Shown piece by piece: positions 9,242 through 16,483 of a DNA stretch of 64,000 bases (position 1 is its first letter; every line of letters starts with the position of its first letter). The notes under the pieces are model-generated. The model saw only the letters and a program-made list of their open reading frames with translations. It searched no databases and was not told where the DNA came from. Source of the DNA: Cereibacter ovatus. Its GTDB lineage: Bacteria; Pseudomonadota; Alphaproteobacteria; Rhodobacterales; Rhodobacteraceae. Location of the stretch: the NCBI RefSeq assembly GCF_900207575.1, contig NZ_OAOQ01000001.1, positions 62,001 to 126,000 of the forward strand, in the 5' to 3' direction. A program made the translations under genes and the position numbers.

Positions 9242-9285
9242 TTCATTCTGGCCAAAATATCCCGGGGTCCGGGGCAGCGCCCCGG
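9242..9285 (-). repeat. Dispersed intergenic hairpin element, copy 1
   Basis: On the minus strand a 7-bp stem (CCGGGGC/GCCCCGG, 9269-9285) is followed by ACCCC, then GGATATTTTGGCCAGAATGA. The same architecture recurs at 50846-50895 and 60792-60842, and in degraded form at 50930-50962. The copy lies between the universal stress protein gene and the NifU-type gene, where it could act as a terminator for the former. Confidence 0.7.
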
Positions 9286-9315
9286 CGGCCGGCCATCCGT
9301 CCCGACGCTGGCGCC

Positions 9316-9771
9316 TCAGGTGATCGCCTCCAGCCGCTCCTTCGACATCTCGCCCGGCACGATGGTGATCGGAACCGGCAGATTGCCCGAGTTCCGGCTC
9401 AACTGCGTGACCAGCGGCCCCGGCCCCGATTTCTCGGCCGATGCGCCCAGAACCAGAACCCCGATTGCCGGATCTTCCCTGACCTGCGCCAGAATCTCCT
9501 GCGCCGGATCGCCTTCGCGGATCACCAACTCGGGATCGATCCCCTGCCGGTCGCGCATCCATTTGGCAAAAACCTCGAAATGGGCCTCGATCCGCTCGCG
9601 TGCCTCGGCCCGCATCAGATCCGACACGCCCATCCAGTGCTGATATTCCTCGGGCGGGATGATCGACAGGATCTGCACCCCGGCGCCGGTATGCGCCGCC
9701 CGCAGCGCGGCAAAGCGCATCGCGTTCAGACATTCGCGGCTGTCGTCCAGAACGACCAGAAACTTGCGCAT
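9316..9771 (-). CDS. Universal stress protein, UspA family
   Basis: 151 residues with the Usp fold: MRKFLVVLDDSRECLNAMRF at the N-terminus and the C-terminal nucleotide-binding pattern GVLVLGASAEKSGPG...VPITIVP. Usp proteins are small cytosolic homodimers linked to stress survival; the binding-loop glycines (G-A-S-A-E-K-S-G-x-G) suggest ATP binding. GGAGGGG precedes the ATG at 9771. It follows the aminotransferase gene on the same strand with a 54-bp gap, so co-transcription is possible but not shown. Confidence 0.88.
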   Translation of the reverse strand: MRKFLVVLDDSRECLNAMRFAALRAAHTGAGVQILSIIPPEEYQHWMGVSDLMRAEARERIEAHFEVFAKWMRDRQGIDPELVIREGDPAQEILAQVREDPAIGVLVLGASAEKSGPGPLVTQLSRNSGNLPVPITIVPGEMSKERLEAIT

Positions 9772-9825
9772 GAGGGGCCCCTCCTGGCCCGGGATGATGG
9801 CGAAGCCCGCCCCGGCTGACAAGGG

Positions 9826-10689
9826 TCAGGCGACCGAATGCGCCCAGTCCCAATACAGGCTGCGGGCCAGTTTCGTCACCGGACCGACCGGATAGGCGGT
9901 GCCGTCGAACTCGACCACCGGCGTCACCTTGGCGAAGTTGCCCGACAGGAACACCTCGTCTGCCGCGTGGAAATCCTCGAATGTCAGCACCGCCTCGATC
10001 ACATCGACGCCGTCGCCACGCAGGTTGGCAATATGGCGCGCACGGGTGATGCCCGACAGGAAGGTGCCATTGGCGATCGGGGTAAAGACCACGCCATCCT
10101 TCACCATGAAGACGTTGGCGGTCGCCGTCTCGGCCACATTGCCCATCGCATCGGCCACCAGCGCATTGCCATACCCCTTCGACTTCGCCTCGACCAGCAT
10201 CCGGGCGTTGTTGGGATAAAGGCAGCCGGCCTTGGCGTTGCAGACGTTGTCTTCCAGCACCGGCCGGCGGAACCGGGTGCGGGTCAGCGTGGTCGTGGCT
10301 TCGGGTGCGGGCATCGCCACCTCTTCCAGACACAGTGCAAAACCCGTCGCCCCTGTCTTTGGCGCCACCCCCAGGTCCGACCCGTCCAGCGCCCAGTACA
10401 TCGGCCGGATATAGACCGACTGGCCCGCGCCATAGGCGCGCAGCCCCTCGCGGGCGATGGCCACCATGTCCTCGGTTGTCACCGTCGGCGTGATCATCAG
10501 CGCCTCGGCCGAGCGGTTGACCCGGGCGCAATGCGCCTCGAGATCGGGGGCCACGCCCTCGAACCAGCGCGCCCCGTCAAACACGGACGAGCCCTGCCAG
10601 ATCCCGTGATCGGCGGCCCGCATCACGGCGACGTCGCCCTCGTGCCAGCGGCCTTCGAAAAAGGTGCGGATGTTCTTGCCGAATGCCAT
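9826..10689 (-). CDS. ilvE: Branched-chain amino acid aminotransferase (class IV PLP)
   Basis: 287 residues. The fold-type IV PLP lysine lies in EDNVCNAKAGCLYPNNARML, and the second cofactor-binding segment is NVAETATANVFMVKDGVV, then GTFLSGITRARHI. The N-terminal MAFGKNIRTFFEGRW and GSSVFDGARWFEG fit the IlvE/D-amino-acid aminotransferase family. It would interconvert branched-chain amino acids and 2-oxo acids in the cytosol. GGAGAGC precedes the chosen ATG. Distinguishing IlvE from related class IV enzymes by sequence alone is only moderately safe. Confidence 0.8.
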   Translation of the reverse strand: MAFGKNIRTFFEGRWHEGDVAVMRAADHGIWQGSSVFDGARWFEGVAPDLEAHCARVNRSAEALMITPTVTTEDMVAIAREGLRAYGAGQSVYIRPMYWALDGSDLGVAPKTGATGFALCLEEVAMPAPEATTTLTRTRFRRPVLEDNVCNAKAGCLYPNNARMLVEAKSKGYGNALVADAMGNVAETATANVFMVKDGVVFTPIANGTFLSGITRARHIANLRGDGVDVIEAVLTFEDFHAADEVFLSGNFAKVTPVVEFDGTAYPVGPVTKLARSLYWDWAHSVA

Positions 10690-10782
10690 GGTGCTCTCCT
10701 GCGCTTCGGGCGCCACTTAACCACCGGCCGCGGGCAGGGTCCAGAGAGCGGCCTTTCGCCTCTTCGCGCGATCTCGCCGCAG

Positions 10783-11265
10783 TCAGGGTGCCTCGGCCAG
10801 CAGCGCGGCCAGATCGAGGCGTTGCGTTCCCATTGCCAACGCGCCCGCCGCGTCGCGCGGCCAGTCGGCCGGCGCCCGGTCGCGGTAAAGCTCGACCCCG
10901 TTGCCGTCGGGATCGCGCAGATAGACCGCCTCGGACACGCCATGATCGGCGGCGCCTTCCAGCGACAGTCCGGCCCGGATCACCCGTTGGACCGCCGCCG
11001 CCAGCGAGGCGCGGTCGGGAAACAGGATCGCGGTATGGTAAAGTCCGGTGGTGCCCGGCGCGGGCGGCCTTCCGCCAAGGCTGTCCCATGTGTTCAGGCC
11101 GATGTGGTGGTGATAGCCGCCGGCCGACAGGAACGCAGCCTGGGTGCCGAACTTCTGTTGCACCTCGAACCCCAGAACGCCGGCATAGAAGGCGATCGCG
11201 CGGTCAAGGTCGGCCACCTTCAGGTGGACATGTCCGATTCGGGTTTCGGGGGGCAGCATGGTCAT
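10783..11265 (-). CDS. VOC family (glyoxalase/extradiol dioxygenase-like) protein
   Basis: 160 residues. The start MTMLPPETRIGHVHLKVADL is preceded by GAAGGAGAT. The protein has one full betaalphabetabetabeta unit: GHVHLKVADLDRAIAFYAGVLGFEV supplies the first metal His, GGYHHHIGLNTW follows, and DGNGVELYRDR supplies the metal Glu. This pattern resembles catechol 2,3-dioxygenase-like VOC proteins. The C-terminal half is truncated relative to full extradiol enzymes, so the activity is undetermined. It lies upstream of the aminotransferase gene on the same strand. Confidence 0.8.
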   Translation of the reverse strand: MTMLPPETRIGHVHLKVADLDRAIAFYAGVLGFEVQQKFGTQAAFLSAGGYHHHIGLNTWDSLGGRPPAPGTTGLYHTAILFPDRASLAAAVQRVIRAGLSLEGAADHGVSEAVYLRDPDGNGVELYRDRAPADWPRDAAGALAMGTQRLDLAALLAEAP

Positions 11266-11343
11266 GGCGATCTCCTTCAGGGGTTCGGCAAAGCTAATCG
11301 GGTGCCCGCCCGCAGGGTAGGTCAGCGCGCGCACAGTGTCTGA

Positions 11344-11369
11344 GCGGCAGGGCGCGGTTTGCCTGCCGC
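11344..11369. other. Inverted repeat in divergent intergenic region
   Basis: GCGGCAGG (11344-11351) pairs perfectly with CCTGCCGC (11362-11369) around a 10-base loop. It lies in the 279-bp gap between the divergent VOC and L,D-transpeptidase genes. It could be an operator or a leader hairpin. I see no other feature in this gap and no clear sigma-70 boxes. Confidence 0.3.
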
Positions 11370-11544
11370 CCGCCGCCGTGGCATCCATGGCGGAAAGTTG
11401 CGCCAAAGGGTGCGGGTTTCGGCGGAATTCCCCCGGTGCAATCATTCGTGAGTTGCCGCCAGCCGGTTGCGGCCGCACCTATGGCGTAGGTCCGGGCAGG
11501 AATGTCGGGCCTCAAGAAAAAATCGAACGAGCGGGTATATCTGG

Positions 11545-12093
11545 ATGGAAAAGCTGAACCTCCGCAGGCGGGGCGTTCTTTCTGCTGCCGTGGCATCCCT
11601 GACCGGAATTGTGCTTGCGGGCGGCACCAGCACGGGCATGTCCGCGCCGGCCCGCGTGGTTGACTGGCGCGAACATTTCGACCGTCTGAACAACGGTGCG
11701 ATCCTTGCGGACCTGCGCGAAAGGATGCTGCATTTCTGGCAGGCCGAGGGCGGGGCGCCGCGCAGCTACCGCATTTCCGTTCCGCAAGGGCGCGACGTTC
11801 TGCGCCCGGGTATGACGCGGGTGATCCGCAAGGTCGAAGGCCCGACATGGCGGCCGACACCCGCGATGCGCGAACGCAACCCGCGCCTGCCGTCAAGCCT
11901 GCCGCCGGGGCCGGGCAACCCTTTCGGCAGCCATGCGCTGTATCTGGATTGGGATCACGTCCGTATCCATGGCAGCGCCGATCCGGCCGAGATCGGCCGC
12001 GAGACAGCGCATGGCTGCATAGGGCTGGCCAATGCCGATATCGTCGAGCTTTTTGTCAGCGTGACGGTCGGAACGCCGGTGCGCCTGATCTGA
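11545..12093 (+). CDS. YkuD-type L,D-transpeptidase-like protein with Tat-like signal
   Basis: 182 residues from MEKLNLRRRGVLSAAV, a twin-arginine-like signal peptide; no strong Shine-Dalgarno precedes it, so the start is moderately supported. The C-terminal half is a YkuD domain: NPFGSHALYLDW, then VRIHGSADPAEIG and the active-site segment ETAHGCIGLANADI with Cys158. The canonical motif reads S/T-H-G-C-h-R; here Ala precedes HGC and Gly replaces the usual Arg. A periplasmic peptidoglycan cross-linking or lipoprotein-attaching role is the family expectation, but these substitutions leave activity open. Confidence 0.8.
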   Translation: MEKLNLRRRGVLSAAVASLTGIVLAGGTSTGMSAPARVVDWREHFDRLNNGAILADLRERMLHFWQAEGGAPRSYRISVPQGRDVLRPGMTRVIRKVEGPTWRPTPAMRERNPRLPSSLPPGPGNPFGSHALYLDWDHVRIHGSADPAEIGRETAHGCIGLANADIVELFVSVTVGTPVRLI

Positions 12094-12099
12094 GACCGC

Positions 12100-12969
12100 T
12101 CAGGCGCGCCAGCGGCGGTGGATCCAGAACCACTGGTCAAGATGCTGGCGCACCACCGCCTCAAGCGAGTCGTTCAGCGCCTGGGTCATTTCCTCGGGCG
12201 TTCCGCGCGGGATCGGGGCTTCGACGCGGATCTCGAAATCCAGGCCGTTCTCGGCGCGGATCGCATAGACCGGAACAAGGGCCGCGTCATAGCGCAGCGC
12301 CAGTTCCGCCGCCGAAAGTGCCGTGCGCGCGGGTTGGCCGAAAAACCGCAGCACAGCGCCGGCGTGCATATGCACATCGACCAGAAGCGCCAGCATCCCA
12401 CCGCCGCGCAGATGGCGCAGCATCCCGGCCAGCCCCTCTTTTCCGCGGGGAAACAGCGGGGCGCCGATCGCGGTGATGGCACGGACGTAATGGTCGTTGA
12501 AATATCGGTTGTTCATCGGCCGGTAGAGTGCCCCCAGCCGGTAGCCGCGCGCCATCAGCGCCGCGCGGCTGGCATCGTAGTTGCCGAAATGGCCGGTCAC
12601 AAGGATCACCGGCTTGCCCTGCGCATGGGCCATGTCCAACGCCGCAAGGCCCGGCCCGTGGATCGGCTGACGCGCCGCGCGCCGGGCGAACTCTGGCCCC
12701 GAATAGATCTCGATCACGGCGCGGCCGACATTGTCGGGCACCGCGCGCGCAAGTCGGGCAACCTCGGCGGCAGGCAATTCGGGCAGCACGCGCGCAAGGT
12801 TCCGGCGCACCCGCCGGTCCCAGCCGGCGAAGGGCGCGATCAGCCGCGACATGACCCATCCGCACAGCGGCACACGCCAGCGATAAGGCAGCAGCAGTAG
12901 CGCACCGATCAGCATGCGCAACAGCCGGTCCTGCGCCCAGGCCGAGGGTCCGGTTCTTTTCGAGGCCAT
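12100..12969 (-). CDS. LpxL/LpxM-type lysophospholipid (lipid A) acyltransferase
   Basis: About 289 residues from MASKRTGPSAWAQDRLL; an in-frame ATG 15 codons earlier (13014) is possible because neither start has a well-spaced ribosome site. The protein has one N-terminal membrane helix (LLRMLIGALLLLPYRW), the catalytic HX4D motif in VTGHFGNYDASRAAL and substrate segments LYRPMNNRYFN and RFFGQPARTALSAAEL. It belongs to the inner-membrane family that adds secondary acyl chains to lipid A or ornithine-type lipids. It converges with the L,D-transpeptidase gene, with only six bases between stops. Confidence 0.85.
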   Translation of the reverse strand: MASKRTGPSAWAQDRLLRMLIGALLLLPYRWRVPLCGWVMSRLIAPFAGWDRRVRRNLARVLPELPAAEVARLARAVPDNVGRAVIEIYSGPEFARRAARQPIHGPGLAALDMAHAQGKPVILVTGHFGNYDASRAALMARGYRLGALYRPMNNRYFNDHYVRAITAIGAPLFPRGKEGLAGMLRHLRGGGMLALLVDVHMHAGAVLRFFGQPARTALSAAELALRYDAALVPVYAIRAENGLDFEIRVEAPIPRGTPEEMTQALNDSLEAVVRQHLDQWFWIHRRWRA

Positions 12970-13045
12970 TCCTTCTTGCGGCTGGCGCCGCCTCCGTTCT
13001 GCACGGCCAGACATAGTGAAGCCGATGCCCGATCACAAGCGAGCC

Positions 13046-13204
13046 CGCACCTCCGCGGCGGGTGTGGGGCAGGGGGACGCGAGGTGTCTGGCCGCCGCCG
13101 CACCTCCACGGCGGGTGTGGGGCAGGGGGACGCGATCTGTCCGGCCGCAGCCGCACCTCCATGGCGGGTGTGGGGCTGGGCGGAAGCGAGGTGTCGCCGG
13201 CCGC
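13046..13204. repeat. Three tandem copies of a 53-bp repeat
   Basis: Units start at 13046, 13099 and 13152, each opening CGCACCTCC then GGCGGGTGTGGGGC. The first two differ at only a few bases and the third is more diverged. The 53-bp period is not a multiple of three, which argues against a coding repeat. The array occupies most of the gap between the fliG stop and the acyltransferase start, so it lies in the latter's probable leader or promoter region. No attachment-site or CRISPR architecture is visible. Confidence 0.8.
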
Positions 13205-13238
13205 AACCGCCCGGCGAGGCTTTTGCTGGAGACTGGCC

Positions 13239-14351
13239 TTACGGATCCTCTTCCTCGGAGACCAGAACGATCTCGCCGGCGGTTTCAAGCTGGCGGATTG
13301 CGGCCACGACGGCGTTTGTCGCGTCCTCGGCCTCTTTGTCCTTGATGCGGCCGCGGCCGGCGCCCTCTTCTCGCAGCGCCTGCGCCATGCGCTGGGACAT
13401 GTTCGCCAGCATGAATTCAACCCCTTCGACCAGTTCGGGGCGCGATTGCGCCGCGGCCACCACCGCGACAAGCCGGGGCTGATCCACCGCGCGCACGATT
13501 TTCGAAATGTCGCGGCCGGCAACCCGCATCGGCACATGCTGGAAGGTGAAGATCGCCTTGCGCACCTGTTCGGCAAAGGCGGCGTCGGTCTCGTCCAGCC
13601 CTTTCAGCACCTCGTCGCGCGTCATCGCGGCCGAGACGTTCAGGATCGCCCCCACCCGTTCCACCGGAGTGGCGCTAAAGGCGCGTGGCGGTTCAGCCTC
13701 CAACTGGGTGACAAGCGAGCGGCCGATGCGGCGCACGGTTTCCGGTTCGACATTGCCGGTCATCGACACGGCATAGGCCACCCGCCGGGCCTTTTCGCCC
13801 GGAAGCCGCCCCAGAAGGTCCGCGGCCTTCGGCACTGGCAGCTTTGACAGCATCACCGCCGCCACCTCGATGCTTTCTTCCTCCAGCACTCGCAGCAGGC
13901 TTTCGGGCGGCATCGTCACCAGCCGTTCCCAGGGATCGCCCTTGGAACTGGCGCCCGCCTGACGGCGCAGCCGGGTCGCGGCGTCGGGGCTGATATGGCC
14001 GTCCATCACCGCAATCGCGCCTTCCAGCCCGCCGGGGAATGACAGGCCCACCGCTTCCAGTTCGTTCACGAATTCCTCGACCACGGCGGTCATGGTTTCG
14101 CGGTCGACCATTCGCATCCGTGCCATCTGTTCCGTCAGGCCTTCCTGCATATCCTCTGGCAGAGAGGTCAGCGGAATCGGCGTTCCTTCGGCCAGCAGAA
14201 GCCGCACGATGATCGCCGCCTTTTCACGGCGCGAGAGGGGGCGCGGCCCCCCCTCGTCCCGGTCGATGGAAACGGCCCGTTGCACGGGCCGGATTCTAGC
14301 CAAAGCCTGTGACATGTTGCCCCGAATCGTGATGTCGTTCGCAGGCAGCAT
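13239..14351 (-). CDS. fliG: Flagellar motor switch protein FliG
   Basis: 370 residues; a second ATG 12 codons downstream (14315, MSQALARIRPV) is an equally plausible start. The N-terminal FliG region contains PLSRREKAAIIVRLLLAEG, the middle domain WERLVTMPPESLLRVLEEES and LSKLPVPKAADLLGRLPGE, and the C-terminal torque-helix domain ends in LANMSQRMAQALREEG. FliG forms part of the rotor C-ring and contacts MotA and FliM. No other flagellar gene is present in the 64 kb, so it is displaced from its usual cluster or is a second copy. It lies just downstream of a 51-residue secreted-protein gene. Confidence 0.85.
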   Translation of the reverse strand: MLPANDITIRGNMSQALARIRPVQRAVSIDRDEGGPRPLSRREKAAIIVRLLLAEGTPIPLTSLPEDMQEGLTEQMARMRMVDRETMTAVVEEFVNELEAVGLSFPGGLEGAIAVMDGHISPDAATRLRRQAGASSKGDPWERLVTMPPESLLRVLEEESIEVAAVMLSKLPVPKAADLLGRLPGEKARRVAYAVSMTGNVEPETVRRIGRSLVTQLEAEPPRAFSATPVERVGAILNVSAAMTRDEVLKGLDETDAAFAEQVRKAIFTFQHVPMRVAGRDISKIVRAVDQPRLVAVVAAAQSRPELVEGVEFMLANMSQRMAQALREEGAGRGRIKDKEAEDATNAVVAAIRQLETAGEIVLVSEEEDP

Positions 14352-14375
14352 GGCGCACGGCAGGTTAATGCCGGC

Positions 14376-14531
14376 TTAGCTTGATGTGGTCACGCAGGCC
14401 CGAAGTGCCGGATCGTAGGTCTGGCCATCGGCGCAGATCAAGGCCGAGTGCTGTTTTCCGGCGGCGCATTCCGCGAATGCCAGCGAAGGCGCCGCCACAA
14501 GGGCCAGTGCAGCGAGGGTAAGCTTTGTCAT
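14376..14531 (-). CDS. Small secreted Cys-containing protein (51 aa)
   Basis: A short gene supported by AGGAGG a few bases before the ATG at 14531. The product begins MTKLTLAALALVAAPSLAFA, a clear Sec signal peptide, leaving a mature peptide of about 30 residues starting ECAAGKQHSALICADGQTYD with three Cys (C22, C33, C46). The C-x-x-G-x...D..C pattern recalls tiny chitin-binding/peritrophin-like secreted peptides, but similarity is too weak for a function. It ends 24 bases upstream of fliG and follows purB on the same strand. Confidence 0.75.
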   Translation of the reverse strand: MTKLTLAALALVAAPSLAFAECAAGKQHSALICADGQTYDPALRACVTTSS

Positions 14532-14600
14532 TCAGTCCTCCTGTCAGGGGTGGGATGGCAAAGTTGGCCGTAATCGCACCGGGGGACTGTAGCATGATTC

Positions 14601-14625
14601 GCCCCGCAGCAAGAGGCCGCGGGGC
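14601..14625 (-). terminator. Hairpin downstream of purB
   Basis: GCCCCGC (14601-14607) and GCGGGGC (14619-14625) form a perfect 7-bp stem with an 11-base loop, 18 bases past the purB stop. No T-run follows on the minus strand, so it is either a weak intrinsic terminator or an RNA 3'-end stabiliser. Confidence 0.45.
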
Positions 14626-14643
14626 AAAAGCCGTCGTGAAAGA

Positions 14644-15948
14644 TCAGGCGCCGAACACGCGGGCGAAGATCGTGTCGACATGCTTCAGGTGATAGCCGAG
14701 GTCGAATTTTTCCTCGATCTCGGCGGGCGAGAGGGCGGCGGTCACCTCCGGATCGGCCAGCAGCTCCTCCTTGAAATCCTTGCCCTGTTCCCAGACCTTC
14801 ATCGCGTTGCGCTGGACCAGCCGATAGCTGTCCTCGCGCGAGACGCCCGCTTGCGTCAGCGCCAGAAGCACGCGCTGGCTCATCACCAGACCGCGGAACT
14901 TGTTCATGTTCTTCAACATGTTCTCGGGGTAGACCACCAGCTTTTCCACCACGCCGGCCAGCCGGTGCAGCGCGAAATCCAGCGTGATCGTGGCATCGGG
15001 GCCGATCGCGCGTTCCACCGAGGAATGCGAGATGTCGCGTTCATGCCAAAGCGCCACATTCTCCATCGCCGGGATGACGGCCATCCGCACCAGCCGCGCA
15101 AGGCCGGTCAGGTTCTCGGTCAGCACCGGGTTGCGTTTGTGCGGCATCGCCGACGAGCCCTTCTGGCCGGGCGAGAAGAACTCTTCGGCTTCAAGAACTT
15201 CGGTGCGCTGCATGTGGCGGATCTCGATGGCCACGTTCTCGATCGACGAGGCGATGACGCCAAGCGTGGCGAAGAACATCGCGTGCCGGTCGCGCGGGAT
15301 CACCTGGGTCGAGATCGGTTCCGGCACCAGCCCAAGCTTTGCGCAGACATGCTCTTCCACCGCCGGGTCGATGTTGGCGAAGGTGCCGACGGCGCCGGAA
15401 ATGGCCCCCGTTGCCACTTCGGCGCGGGCATGGACCAGACGGGCGCGGTTGCGTGCCATCTCGGCGTAGAAGCGGGCGAAGGTCAGGCCCATGGTGGTGG
15501 GTTCGGCATGGATGCCGTGGCTGCGGCCGATCCGCACCGTATCCTTGTGTTCAAACGCGCGGGTTTTCAGTGCGGCCAGCACCCGGTCCATGCCCGCCAG
15601 CAGCAGGTCGGCCGCGCGGACAAGCTGGATGTTCAGCGTGGTGTCCAGCACATCCGACGAGGTCATGCCCTGATGCACGAAGCGCGCCTGATCGGCGCCG
15701 ACGATTTCCGCCAGATGGGTCAGGAAGGCGATCACGTCATGTTTGGTCACCGCTTCGATTTCATCGATGCGAGCCACGTCAAAGGTGGCGTCGGCGGCTT
15801 TCCAGACCGCTTCGGCGTTTTCCTTCGGGATCACGCCAAGGGCGGCCTGCGCGTCGCAGGCATGGGCCTCGATCTCGAACCAGATGCGGAACTTGGTCTC
15901 GGGCGACCAGATGGCGACCATGTCGGGGCGGGAATAGCGCGGGATCAT
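14644..15948 (-). CDS. purB: Adenylosuccinate lyase
   Basis: 434 residues from MIPRYSRPDMVAIWSPETKF, with GGAGAGG upstream of the ATG. The fumarase/aspartase superfamily signature GSSAMPHKRNPVLTENLTGL carries the catalytic Ser loop, and GRSHGIHAEPTTMGL and QGMTSSDVLDTTLN supply further active-site residues. The enzyme splits SAICAR and adenylosuccinate in purine synthesis. purC lies in the same window near 53 kb but not in the same operon. Length and motifs are standard. Confidence 0.96.
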   Translation of the reverse strand: MIPRYSRPDMVAIWSPETKFRIWFEIEAHACDAQAALGVIPKENAEAVWKAADATFDVARIDEIEAVTKHDVIAFLTHLAEIVGADQARFVHQGMTSSDVLDTTLNIQLVRAADLLLAGMDRVLAALKTRAFEHKDTVRIGRSHGIHAEPTTMGLTFARFYAEMARNRARLVHARAEVATGAISGAVGTFANIDPAVEEHVCAKLGLVPEPISTQVIPRDRHAMFFATLGVIASSIENVAIEIRHMQRTEVLEAEEFFSPGQKGSSAMPHKRNPVLTENLTGLARLVRMAVIPAMENVALWHERDISHSSVERAIGPDATITLDFALHRLAGVVEKLVVYPENMLKNMNKFRGLVMSQRVLLALTQAGVSREDSYRLVQRNAMKVWEQGKDFKEELLADPEVTAALSPAEIEEKFDLGYHLKHVDTIFARVFGA

Positions 15949-16020
15949 CGGGGCCTCTCCATTTCCTGCGGGCGCGGTCGCCTTAGCGCCCGGGGGGGCG
16001 GCTGGCAAGGCCGCGACGGA

Positions 16021-16281
16021 TCAGAGCGGTTCGGCGTCGCGGTAAAGCTCCCATTCCTCGACGGTGTGGCCGCCGGGAAGGTGACAGTAGCCGGACTGGC
16101 CGGCGCCCTCGGTGCGGATTTCCAGCCGCCCGCCGCGCTGGGCGCAATAGACCGAGGCCGGATTGGCCATGCCGGGCCGGTGCAACTGGGAAGGGGTCTG
16201 CGATGACGAGCCGCCCCCGCAGGCGGGCAGGGCAAGGACAAGGATCAGCGGCAGGGGCAGGCGGATCATCGGGCGGATCAT
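16021..16281 (-). CDS. DUF333-containing small lipoprotein
   Basis: 86 residues with a lipoprotein signal (LILVLALPAC, lipid-attachment Cys21) followed by a Ser/Gly linker and a DUF333 domain: MANPASVYCAQRGGRLEIR, then GYCHLPGGHTVEEWELYRD. DUF333 proteins are small cell-envelope proteins once annotated as putative hemolysins; function is unknown. The start is uncertain because two in-frame ATGs (residues 1 and 5) lack a strong ribosome site. It follows the RND permease gene on the same strand with a roughly 200-bp gap in which I see nothing recognisable. Confidence 0.75.
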   Translation of the reverse strand: MIRPMIRLPLPLILVLALPACGGGSSSQTPSQLHRPGMANPASVYCAQRGGRLEIRTEGAGQSGYCHLPGGHTVEEWELYRDAEPL

Positions 16282-16483
16282 GGGATGGCCTTGAAAAGGG
16301 GCGGGCGGGCAGGATGCCGCGCCGGGGACGGGCGAAGGACGGCGCGGATCGTCGCAGGTTCGCGCCCCCTTGGCGAGAGGCCACGACCGTTGCGGCAGCG
16401 CAGAAAGTTGCGGGCGTGGCGGCAGTGCACGCCGGCTGCGGATGTGCGGCTTGTGGCGGCGCCCCCGGGGCGGGGGCGGTTCG

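Noticed and set aside
13046..13204. Tandem 53-bp repeats as a CRISPR array
   Set aside because: Units are contiguous without unique spacers, only three copies, and no cas genes are present.
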